Shown: in pieces, positions 9,812 to 18,469 of the stretch
How the letters are laid out: every line of letters starts with the position of its first letter
How positions within the stretch are numbered: position 1 is the stretch's first letter
NCBI GenBank assembly: GCA_001931905.2
Contig: MSJI02000337.1
Span: forward strand, 1 to 38,458
DNA: 38,458 bases
Reading direction: 5' to 3'
Origin: Cladosporium sp. IMV 00045
Taxonomy: Eukaryota > Ascomycota > Dothideomycetes > Cladosporiales > Cladosporiaceae
Made by a program: the position numbers and the translations under genes
Notes under the pieces: model-generated
The model's database searches: none
Told to the model about the DNA's origin: nothing
What the model saw: the letters and a program-made list of their open reading frames with translations, nothing else

Positions 9812-10445
9812 ATGAAGACCTTCACCGTCACTGCTTCCAGCTTTGCTGCGATTCTGGGTCTTATGCAGCTGTGTCCAGCCCCGCCGCCAATCCTGGACGT
9901 AGTCATCCTCGGAGCGCTGTAAGCCACTCTTCAAACCTTGCCTGGACCAGTTGCTTACAATTCATAAGGAGTGGTGAAGTCGGTGCAATCACAGGTTCCG
10001 CAGCCAGTGGGAAATTCAGCCGTAGTGAAGACTTGTCTGCGGCTTCCAGGAACACCAAACGGAGTGACGACGTAGGATTCATCGCCATTCCATGAGATGC
10101 CTTCGCTGACGTCTTCCACAGCCTTTCCAGGATCTTCCTCAGCCCGGAGGCATGCAGTGCAAAGACCAACTCAAGGGTGTGACAGTCAACTTCACCCCTC
10201 AGGGAGAAGGTAGCTTCCGCATTGATAACGTCCCTTCCGCGTGCATGACGCTTTCCAACGTATTCTTTGGTGAAGAGTATGAGAACCAGCCCCGCCCAAC
10301 GCCTCTTGGTAAGTCCTTTGCTCCTGTATAGTCGTGAGGTGCAATACTGACAGATTTTTCCAAAGGCTCTGCCGCTTTGGAATACACCGGCGTTTCCAAC
10401 GAGGATATGGAGAAGCTTCAGAACACACTCAGCAGTGCAAACTAA
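9812..10445 (+). CDS. Small secreted pre-pro protein, copy B of a divergent paralog pair
   Basis: Four exons were inferred: 9812-9918, 9969-10071, 10143-10308 and 10366-10445, giving 151 residues. Introns 1 and 3 have GTAAG donors; intron 2 has a weak donor (GTAGGA) but restores the frame and aligns the product with copy A. The product starts MKTFTVTASS, has the shared LMQLCPAP at 18-24, a Gly/Ser-rich pro segment, Lys66-Arg67, then a mature part with Cys76 (MQCKDQ) and Cys104 (DNVPSACM) and the conserved GSxxLEY end. The two mature Cys lie 28 residues apart, against 30 in copy A. None of its three intron positions matches the single intron of copy A. Secretion is inferred from the N-terminus; function is unknown. 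Confidence 0.72.
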
Positions 10446-10794
10446 GTCTCTCGTATGATGTCGAGCTCGTCTGCAGTGGTGAACTAGTAGAATAGACGCA
10501 GTACTTGAATGCGAGTTGTTCCGCAAGAAGCTTCACCTTTTCTTTTTGTAGTGCAGCAAGTGAAAAGAATGTCGTAATCCATGTTGTTGAGCTTTGCGTG
10601 AGCTCCTGTCTTGTGAAATGAGCTCTTGTAGCATCGAGATCGCGAAAACCCTTGAACCATGCAAGAAGTGCTATGTGGTAGCGAAAAAGGCTCTCACAAG
10701 TGCTGTAAGGCATTCTAGGTCTTCTTCCATCTTCGTGGCCCAAAGGGTGCCACAGACATCTATCTGATTCTACCAAAGCAAGAGCTTGGCTCCT
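10446..10794. other. Convergent intergenic region
   Basis: It lies between the 3' ends of copy B and the LOR-domain gene. Nothing else was seen. Confidence 0.45.
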
Positions 10795-11542
10795 TCAACA
10801 TCCACCAGCTCCCGCACCTGCACCTGCACCGGCGCCAATCACCGTGGCATTTGTTGTGGCAGAAGATCCGCCAACGAGCAGGCTGCTGTCGTACATTATG
10901 GCAGCAAGGACGACCAAAATGGCTGGGACCTGCCTCGAAAGTCAATATTTGGTTGCGCGCAAATGGGGATGAAACATTGTTTGGGCTCACCAGCGAAGCA
11001 TCCATTCCTTGGGCCACACGAACATCCCATTGGTTGTCCTTGAAGAATGGGACGTATGTAGAGAGCACGTTGACCAGCCTCACTTCCATCACCAGGCGAT
11101 CGCCAAGGTAGACATCGGTCTTCTTCTTCCAGACGTCTAGGCCACGCACCTCGAGCAAGACTTCCTCTTCGCCATGGACATAGACGTCGAGTTTGTCTTT
11201 TAGATTGTTGCGTCGAGGAGCTAGTGTTACCAAGGGCTCGCTGCCACCTGGGAGCTCAACATACCAAGTGGCTCCCACATTCTTTCGCCGCATATCATAG
11301 ATAGGCAGCCCAGAGGCATCGCATACTGCCCGTCTTTGAGTCCATGAGGCAACTTTCCCGTCCACGGTGAAAAGTGGTTTTGTTGTAGCCGAATGCTCCG
11401 CCGAGGTTGTGTCGGTGACCGTGAAATCTCCCAGAGACCACCTTAAACAGTGTTGTCTGACGCGAAGCACCATAGAGTGGGAGCAGACATGGTCCGGCCG
11501 GATAGCGACGGGTTGCTTCAGCACCGCAAGTTCTGATGACAT
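10795..11542 (-). CDS. LOR (LURP-one-related / tubby C-terminal-like) domain protein
   Basis: Two exons (10991-11542 and 10795-10929) around an intron at 10930-10990 (GTGAGC donor, GGCAG acceptor) give 228 residues. The frame starts at the ATG at 11542; the longer open frame upstream begins only with TTG. The sequence follows the LOR beta-barrel plan: an N-terminal QPVAIRPDHVC strand, repeated strand pairs (FTVDGKVASWTQRRAVCDASGLPIYDMRR, given here as FTVDGKVASW and DASGLPIYDMRR), LLEVRGLDVWKKKTDVYLG, and the closing helix DVRVAQGMDASLVPAILVVL, which is only seen after splicing. LOR proteins are related to phospholipid scramblases and tubby; in plants they have roles in defence, and in fungi they are mostly uncharacterised. 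The tail is a Gly/Ala repeat ending in Cys. Confidence 0.82.
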
Positions 11543-12066
11543 GATTTTTTTTAGCAAAGTGAGGGACAAACAAGAGGTGCTCTGTGGGTGTGATGGCTAT
11601 TTTCGAAGCAGGCAGCAGAGGAGCGACGCTTCTGCCATTTTGGAGCACAGATTGCACCTCAGAAACATCTCCAGGGACATGACGCGTTGCACATTGTGGG
11701 ATTGACATGCGGTTACATGACGGTGTCGACGCGAAGGAATTAGAACGTTACACGATTGCAAAGCACGGTGTATTCAGGCCAAGCTTCGACCCAAGCCTCG
11801 TGAAGCATCCCTCACCAAGTGCGGCTGAATTGGCCCCGCATGGCGTTGCGATAGGGACCCGCAGAGTCAGGATGTTGTTCAGGACTGGAACTAAGTGAAT
11901 CCTTTGAGTTCGAGACGACAGATGTCATACTGGGAACCATCGAAATATTTTTGCGTGGCTCGGTTGCTTTTAGCAACAGTCGAATCTTTTAACCGTGCGG
12001 TGAATTTGCACATTCCCTGCCAATTGTCCCACAAGAATCTGGTGTTTTTCTATTGTTCTATTCACG
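11543..12066. other. Divergent intergenic region
   Basis: This space separates the LOR gene start from the SEC11-like gene start on the opposite strand. No coding signal was seen. Confidence 0.45.
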
Positions 12067-12664
12067 ATGCGAATGCAAATCTCTGAACTTTTGCAGTTCC
12101 TTCTGGCAATCAGTGGCGTGTTTATGGCATGGAGGGCCATTTCACTGATCGTTGATTCTCCTCACCCGATCTTGGTCGTCATCTCTGAATCGATGGCCCC
12201 AGCCTTCCATAGAGGGGATATCATTATACTGTGGAATCGCGTACCACACATCAAGGCTGGTGATATTCCTGTTGTATGGTTTGCTGATCAGAAGCTGCCT
12301 ATGGTACATCGAGCAATTGAAGTCCACTGGCGCTCGGAAGAAGACAACACGAGGTAAGCAACACCCTGTGATCAGTTTTCAGCATAAGCTAAGATTTCTA
12401 GCCAAATGTTCTTAACGAAAGGTAAGTCTTACGATCGATTCCGAGAAGTTTGAGAAGTCTGACCTGAGCGAAGGAGACAATAATGCAGTGGACGACCGCT
12501 CATTGTATCCCAAAGGAAGGGATTACGCTGGGAGGGATGAGGTTGTTGGTTTGGTTCGTGGGTTCGTGCCATTGTTGGGTTGGCCGGCTATATGGTTCCA
12601 AGAGAACGTCCAGAAGATGCGGAGTGGAAGCACCCCAAAGTTGGTATCATCTGCAATTCTATAA
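12067..12664 (+). CDS. SEC11-like signal peptidase I catalytic subunit, divergent and C-terminally shortened
   Basis: Exons 12067-12353, 12402-12421 (only 20 nt) and 12474-12664 give 165 residues; donors are GTAAGC and GTAAGT, acceptors TTTCTAG and GCGAAG. The spliced product shows the S26B peptidase pattern: an N-terminal membrane helix (about 8-30), the catalytic Ser42 in ISESMAPAFHRGD, His81 in PMVHRAIEV, and the acidic box MFLTKGDNNAVDDRSLY with Asp104 and Asp109/110. In the signal peptidase complex this subunit cleaves signal peptides in the ER lumen. Departures from the family: ESMAP instead of the usual GSMEP, GDIPVVWF instead of the usual G(E/D)IVVY, and after RGFVPLLGWP the normal C-terminal hydrophobic segment is replaced by a polar tail. 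It is probably a paralog rather than the essential SEC11. Confidence 0.8.
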
Positions 12665-13857
12665 CAGCAGATCGAATCCTTATCTAAATCGTCGACTATT
12701 TTTGCCTACATTGCACGCTGTCGCTTGAATAATCATCGAGGCGGCGGGCTTTTACGAATCTCGGTCCATCCGTCACCCGATATTGCATACATTGGCACTG
12801 AACGTTAGCACTGAAGCGGGCGACTTGTACTAGAGAGTGTGTCACCACCGGGGAATTCTGCCTATCGTATGTTTCTGGTCCTCTGGCACTCTCCAAATAG
12901 GATCGCTGAGTCTGATCTTTGCCGAACATTGACGTTCAATGGATGGGTCCAGATACGAAAACCGGGCGCGTGCATGCTCGAGATGGGCTTTGGCAGCGAT
13001 GGATTCGATCACCTGCTTCTGATTGAAAGCAGTAGTCGAGATCACAGATACCGTACTAGCCTCATAACATAATTGACAAACTGTATGTCACACGGGTTTG
13101 AGAGCGAACGATAGATGCGGACCTTACCTTGAGCTTATGAAATTCCAAAGTTTATGGCGTGCTTGAACAGTATCTCAACAAGTTTGTCGCTTCATTCGCA
13201 AGAGCTGCTGGCTAGAATTGTGCCATTGAACACGACATAAACACACTGATTGAATGTCATAGAAACAATTAGTCGCTTTGAAGGGTATCTCTATTATCTG
13301 AGAGATTGACACATGGGTGCAAAGTATATCATCCTCGCCATTGCTATCTTCGTGAAACGATGTTAGGCAGACATACTTATGAAAGACCGGCATCGACATC
13401 TCATGGAGACCTGCATATTAAACGACTCGGCAGATCGTTTGTCTTGAATAAAAGCATTCTGATCCCTCTTCACACTCACGTGGCATGTCTTTGATCTGCC
13501 TTTGATATATTGTATAACACGATGGAAATCTTACAGTGTTGCGCAACAAAATGGTTGACAGTCTCACCGATGCTTGCTCTTTGATCTGTCAGGCTTCGAC
13601 ATTGCGATAACAGAATAGCTGGAGGGCATCATGTAGCCATGTCGGTCGTGTATGGCGTGCTTCGACCAAGTCTTGACTCTCAACGAATGGCGTCTTTAAG
13701 AAGAGCCATTTAGAGATTGCCGAATCTAGGGTTCTCTTTGGATGACATAGTTCGAGTGGATAAATGGTTTCTCACCTCGCTGTTCTTTTGATATTTCGCC
13801 TGTCTTACATTTCAATTTCGCACGATAATCTTGCGGCAAGCTCTGTCTATATTGATC
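12665..13857. other. Intergenic region containing a 5S relic
   Basis: About 1.2 kb carry no supported gene. A decayed 5S rRNA copy lies inside (see its own entry). The last part is the promoter of the transporter gene. Confidence 0.5.
12768..12872 (+). pseudogene. Degenerate 5S rRNA copy
   Basis: The segment aligns by eye with the 3' three quarters of the intact 5S gene at 5933-6051. Shared blocks include GCACTGAA, GCGGGCGACT, GTACTAGAG and a closing TCGTATGTTT, with many substitutions, and an insertion in which GCACTGAA occurs twice. The 5' end (ACATACGACCATAGG) is not recognisable, so helix I cannot form. The 3' end is followed by GTTTC and not by a clean T4. It is most likely a non-functional duplicate. 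Confidence 0.75.
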
Positions 13858-15442
13858 ATGGCTGAGATTAGCAAAGGCGCGCAGTCGCCGATCAGTAGCG
13901 AGCAAGAGTATCCTCAACCGGCAAGGAAGATCCATCGTAATTCGCCCACGCCATGTTCTCAAGTCATCAAGCTTACTTACTTTCTCAGGCGTCAAATGGT
14001 ACCGCTCGACATGGTTCAACGCTCTCATCCTCGGAATCTGCAACTTCCTGGCTCCTGGTATCTGGGGTGCGATGAACTCTCTAGGAGGCGGAGGCCAGCA
14101 ATCGCCCTGGCTCGTCAATGCCGCAAACGCCCTGACATTTTGTCTCATGGTGTTGACGTGCGCTCTCTCGGGTATCTTCGTAAAGTATCTCGGGATCAAA
14201 TGGACTCTCGTCTTGGGAGCAGCAGGCTATTGCCCCTACGCTGCAGGCCTGTATTGCAACAATCGCTTTGGCACCGGATGGTTCGTTCTTCTTGGAGCAG
14301 CTCTTTGTGGTCTAGGAGCTGGTATCTTCTGGATGGCGGAAGCTGCTATTGCTCTCGCATATCCTGAGCCTGAGAACCAAGGACGCTTCCTAGGATTCTG
14401 GCTCAGTTTCCGGGTCATGGGCCAGATACTAGGCGGCGCAATCAACCTTGGACTCAACGCGGATAGAAACACAGCAGGATCGGTCTCCTACACGGTCTTC
14501 CAGATCTTCATCGCATTGCAAGCTGCTGGACCATTTGCCGGATTGCTCCTTTCGCATCCTTCCCAGGTGCAGAGAACAGATGGCGTTCAGGTCTCCTGCA
14601 GCATCCCAAAATCACAGCGCATGATCAATGAGCTGGCGGCGACTGGTAGGGTCTTCATTAGCAAGCCTTTCTTAATGATCATCCCGCTCATCGCCCAAGG
14701 CGTGTTTGCAGAGGCTGCGTTCTTCACCTACGCAGGTCTCTGGTTCAGTGTCCGTGCAAGAGCGCTTGGTTCTTTCCTTGCCGGTATTGTCGCTTTGGCG
14801 TCAGGTAACGCATTGGGTGCGTTTCTGGACAACCAAAAGCTTTCCCTCAAGACCAGAAGCCGCTGGAGCTTTGGTGTCATCATGACTTTGCAAGGCGCAT
14901 GGTGGACCTGGGGAGCTATTGTGGTCACCGATTTCAGGAAGTCTGAGCCAGTGTTTGATTGGGTTGATCAGGGCTTCGGCAAGGCTTTTGCTTGGTTCAT
15001 CTTTCAAGTGCTTGGTTTCCAGTTGAACTATATGTACACGTGAGTATGCCTTGAGGTCGATGAACGTCCAGCGGCTGACATATTGCAGGTATTTTGTCAT
15101 CGGCAATTTGGCAGAGAACGATGAGGAGGTCATCCGATATGCAGGCTTGCTTCGAGGCACTGAATCAGCCGTGCAGGCTGTCTCGGTAAGTGATCACCTT
15201 GATTGATGGGAATACCAGCTAATGTGTATTTGTAGTACGGCTTATCGAGCGTCGAGGTCATGGGCCAAGTGGGCTGCATCTACCTCAACTTCGGACTCTG
15301 GGCTATTGCGCTCGTCCCAGGCTGGCTCATCGTGAGGAAGTTCGGAGTCGATTACGGAGACAAGAAGGTAGATCGGGAGAAGCGGCGTCTGGAGGCCGAA
15401 GAGCCCATGAAGGGAGAGATACCGAAGGAAGATGTAGTGTAA
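13858..15442 (+). CDS. UNC93-like major facilitator superfamily membrane protein
   Basis: Four exons (13858-13936, 13989-15039, 15089-15185, 15236-15442) give 477 residues. Splice sites: GTAATT..CTCAG, GTGAGT..TTGCAG and GTAAGT..TTGTAG; each join keeps the frame. After a polar N-terminus (about 26 residues) the protein enters WYRSTWFNALILGICNFLAPG, the start of an UNC93/DUF895-type MFS fold. About eleven or twelve hydrophobic segments follow, with the family's typical GIWGAMNSLGGGG loop, the FWMAEAAIALAYPEP loop and NYMYTYFVIGNL near the end. The C-terminus is charged and cytosolic. Fungal UNC93-like proteins are mostly uncharacterised and may act as transporters or channel regulators; the substrate is unknown. 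Confidence 0.87.
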
Positions 15443-15787
15443 TGAGGGAATAGTGATATCTCGTCGTCGTTGGCGGCGAGGCGCATGCCTGACGGCGACC
15501 GAACTTGTACCTTAGAATATCATATAGTCAAGAAAGAGAATGCTCCAATGCTCGTAATGCAATATCAGATGCCAATGCTTGTCGATTGAACATACTCTGG
15601 TGGTGAGACGAGGGCGAGACGCACTCCCATGGGCAGCGATGTCCCAAAGCGGAACACTTCGCAGGCTTCGCAGACCTCAAAACAAAAAAATCACACCTCG
15701 AACTTTCACCCGGTATACCGCTCGCAGAAACGACGTTGTCTCCACGTACGATAGTCAGAAAAATGCCAAAAATCGTCGCAAGGAAGC
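15443..15787. other. Intergenic region
   Basis: This stretch lies between the transporter stop and the 3' end of tRNA-Ser. No gene was seen. T-rich tracts on the minus strand downstream of the tRNA (reverse complement of the AAAA run near 15760 and A7 near 15684) could terminate polymerase III. Confidence 0.45.
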
Positions 15788-15877
15788 CGACGCCCGCAGG
15801 ATTCGAACCTGCGCCTCCGAAGAGAATTGATATCGTAAAATTCGAGTCAATCGCATTAACCACTTTGCTAGAGCGCC
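15788..15877 (-). tRNA. tRNA-Ser(CGA) with 9-nt intron
   Basis: On the minus strand the acceptor arms GGCGCTC and GGGCGTC pair (two G-U), the T arm is GCAGG-TTCGAAT-CCTGC, and the anticodon stem is ATTGA/TCAAT. The anticodon loop is 16 nt; removing nine bases (TTTTACGAT) between positions 37 and 38 leaves CTCGAAA with anticodon CGA. The variable arm (TCTCTTCGGAGGC) is long, as in class II tRNAs such as Ser. The A box (TAGCAAAGTGG) and B box (GGTTCGAATCC) are intact. Length without intron is 81 nt including the discriminator base. Confidence 0.93.
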
Positions 15878-16580
15878 AATCATGGTCTCGGACTGTTTTG
15901 TTGCATTTATGTATAATAATTCCATGTTGCGCGTCACCATTCGAAAGTACGATTGAATCCGATATCATACACGTGGTTTTGACCAGATAGTGTTGATTTT
16001 GAGCTCAATATAGCTCAATTTGACACTGTTTGCTCGGTATAGCTATAGCCGAGGATATGAGGGGTCTAGCGCAACAGCAACGGCCTCTTCGCATCACAAG
16101 ATGCATAGAGGTGTTAAAGAAGGACTAGCTACGTTCACAAGCATTTTGCGGTATCGTCACACTGATGATTTGGAATTGGAGAATGACCAAATTATTCCTG
16201 ATGCGGACAGAGTGATAACTTCGAGTACGCCTCATTTTGACCTTTGTCGCGTTGTTTGACCCGGACATCATATTCATATCCTTCCGAAACAGACAATGGT
16301 CTCTCTTCGCACTTTCATCTCATCCATAGACTGCCTGACGACCAACAGAACGAAGAGATGCTTTGAATCACTCACAAGTCATTCATTTCATGCCTCATAC
16401 AAAAAGGCCGTCAAGCTCTAAAGGAGTGTGTTTCTAGTCTAACATTGCTTCAACTCCAAAACCCCAAAAAGAACACCCAACACTCAACTCGAATTCCTCA
16501 AATCCAAGACCTCAACCCAAGCAAACCCAACCTATTACACCCCCACCCACCCTTCCCCTTCAATCAAGAAACCAACCCCC
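15878..16580. other. Intergenic region
   Basis: It holds the 5' flank of tRNA-Ser and the 3' flank of the next minus-strand gene. One plus frame of 79 codons has no support. The right end is very C-rich and A-rich. Confidence 0.4.
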
Positions 16581-17132
16581 CTAAAAAGCCCTCCTCCCCC
16601 TAGCCCTCCTCCCCCTAGCCCTCTCCCTCCCCATCCCCCTCCTCCTCTCCTCCGCCCTTTCCCACTCCAACCCCTCAACCTCGCGCTCACTCAACTCCCT
16701 CTTGACCATACCTCTCTCAGCCTCGATAAAACCGCCCTTACTGCCCAACAACCTCTCCGCGAAAGCTCTCAGTTTCGCTCGCAGAGCTGTGTTGTAAGCT
16801 GAATCCTCACTGCGTTTTGAGAGTTGCGTGAGGGCGTCGAAGGATTCGTCGCTGGAGGAGGGGGAGCGGGAGAGGGGCCAGGAGGGGGTTGCGAGGCGGG
16901 GGTTGTGGTGCGCGTGGATTGTGGCCTGGATGGTTGTTAGTGAGGGCATGGGATTAGGTTGGGAAATTTGGATGGAAAAGAGGGAAGGGTTAGGGGTTGG
17001 GTGGGATGGACGCACGTCTGTCTCGCCTTCTGCCCAGCGACGTTCGATGTCTGTGAAAGTCGGGAGAGGGGAGGCGAGGGTTTGGATGGTGAGAGTGGTG
17101 AGGAGGAGGGTTGGTATGGTTGAGAGGTGCAT
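16581..17132 (-). CDS. Hypothetical secreted protein with Arg-rich tail
   Basis: The ATG at 17132 starts a clear signal peptide (MHLSTIPTLLLTTLTIQTLA, cleavage likely near residue 20). The uninterrupted frame gives 183 residues. A segment at 16926-17015 (90 nt) has a GTGCGT donor, a CTAAC branch point and an ATCCAG acceptor, so it may be an intron; splicing keeps the frame and gives 153 residues. Lys-Arg pairs at 106-107 and 144-145 could be kexin sites. The last 25 residues are almost all Arg, Glu, Gly and Ala (GRERARGRRARGRRAF). I know no family. The strong Arg bias could also mark a nuclear or nucleic-acid-binding peptide after processing, but this is speculation. Confidence 0.55.
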   Translation of the reverse strand: MHLSTIPTLLLTTLTIQTLASPLPTFTDIERRWAEGETDVRPSHPTPNPSLFSIQISQPNPMPSLTTIQATIHAHHNPRLATPSWPLSRSPSSSDESFDALTQLSKRSEDSAYNTALRAKLRAFAERLLGSKGGFIEAERGMVKRELSEREVEGLEWERAEERRRGMGRERARGRRARGRRAF

Positions 17133-17186
17133 GGGTGGTCGATGCTGGGGAAAGTTGTTGGTGGTGAGGGTTTGTTTGATTTATTG

Positions 17187-17210
17187 GATGATGATGATGA
17201 TGATGATGAT
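17187..17210. repeat. (GAT)8 microsatellite
   Basis: Eight uninterrupted GAT units lie 55 bp upstream of the ATG of the minus-strand secreted-protein gene, probably within its 5' leader. Confidence 0.95.
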
Positions 17211-18212
17211 GGGAGCGCTCAAGCCAGGAAGTGTTGATCGAGAAGTGTAGGTGTCTACTGTTATCTTCACTCTCCTCGATAACGAACGGACTGAACAACA
17301 ACAGCGACAGAGTAGCGGCGAGGTGTTCGAGAGCGAAAGTTCCACTCCTCAAGACTCGTCTCACACACAAGAAAGAAAATAACTCAGAGCGATGGCTTGA
17401 AAGAAAAGCAGGCCTCCCCCTCCAAAGATATACCAACCCAGCCACCCCTTTATCGCCAACCTTCTTACCAAAAAGAGGCATCAAGCTACCCATGTCCAAA
17501 ATCGCACATGACAATTTAAGTAGCAGCAAGGCATCCCCCCTTCGTCCTCTGCTTCCATGGCACAAAGAGAGGAACAGGAAAGACCGACAAGGATCTTGAG
17601 AGAAAATTGGCGGGTCAGTCGTCAATGAGCTCCCTTTTGTGTTGCGCGCCAGAGATACGTCAGGTTCACAATCGCGACTTTTGGCGTAAAGTGCTCGCAG
17701 GGTGTGTAAGGTGAGGTGAGATGATAAGTCGGGTAGCAAGGGATGAACTTTCGCTTCAGCTGTCTGTTTCATTCCAAGACTCGAGGGAGGGAGGGAGACG
17801 ACGTCAGCTGTGGCTTGAAAGGGAGAGAATAGATCAGAGAAATCGCAAAATTCCCTGGCGGGAATCGGAATCCTCGATATCGTGCTTGAAAAAAGGACGC
17901 AACATGTCAAGTCGTGTTGAGGTAAGGTATCGGCCTGCCGAACAGCTAAGCCATGTTGACGAAATGAACAGTGCCAGCTAGTTACCTAGTCATCCGAGAA
18001 GATCGATCTACATACTGAATAACAAAAAAGGCCAAAGAGAATGGACAGAAGTGCTGTAATGCTGTGAAAAGTCCTCCAATCGCTCTCTCGCCATGACAAA
18101 ATGAAGCTGATAAACAAAAAATTCCAGTCTTTGAGTTGTTGTTGAACGTGGAAGGGGTATCTCTTTTCCTTTTTTCCACCGGTTTCCTTGATGCTCCTCT
18201 GCGCGCCGTTTG

Positions 18213-18237
18213 GTGTGTGTGTGTGTGTGTGTGTGTG
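18213..18237. repeat. (GT)12 microsatellite
   Basis: Twelve GT dinucleotides are followed by GCGCGGG, an alternating purine-pyrimidine tract. It lies downstream of the coiled-coil gene stop. Confidence 0.95.
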
Positions 18238-18469
18238 CGCGGGTATAAGAACCCGAAAAAAGAAAGGGACAAAATGACAGTAAAACAAAAGCCACGAAAC
18301 AGCTCGAAAGCCGAGCCCTCTTACTCCTCCAGGTGGTTGCAGTGCTCGCCGCGAACATGCAATGCCATGCCTTTCTCGCCGTGAATGAAATCCGAGAAGA
18401 ACGACATAAGAATAGACAAATGAGAATGAGAGTCCAGACTGGAGCGAGTGCTCTACAAGACTCTGCTGA

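Larger units (their letters stand above)
17133..18469. other. Intergenic region with microsatellites
   Basis: About 1.3 kb without a supported gene. A 306-codon minus frame runs through 16990-17910 but has no domain, and its product is a patchwork of Ser, His and Pro runs. The region holds the leader of the secreted-protein gene and the 3' UTR of the coiled-coil gene, plus GAT and GT repeats. Confidence 0.45.

Noticed and set aside
9903..10526. 207-codon minus frame opposite copy B
   Set aside because: It is antisense to the spliced exons of copy B, whose product aligns with copy A; the antisense product shows no domain.
6412..15442. A secondary metabolite gene cluster
   Set aside because: Although an acyltransferase and a transporter are present, there is no core synthase, P450 or cluster regulator, and 5S, LOR and SEC11-like genes intervene.
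16990..17910. 306-codon minus frame
   Set aside because: It overlaps the signal peptide exon of the secreted-protein gene in another frame, crosses a GAT microsatellite (poly-His) and has no domain.
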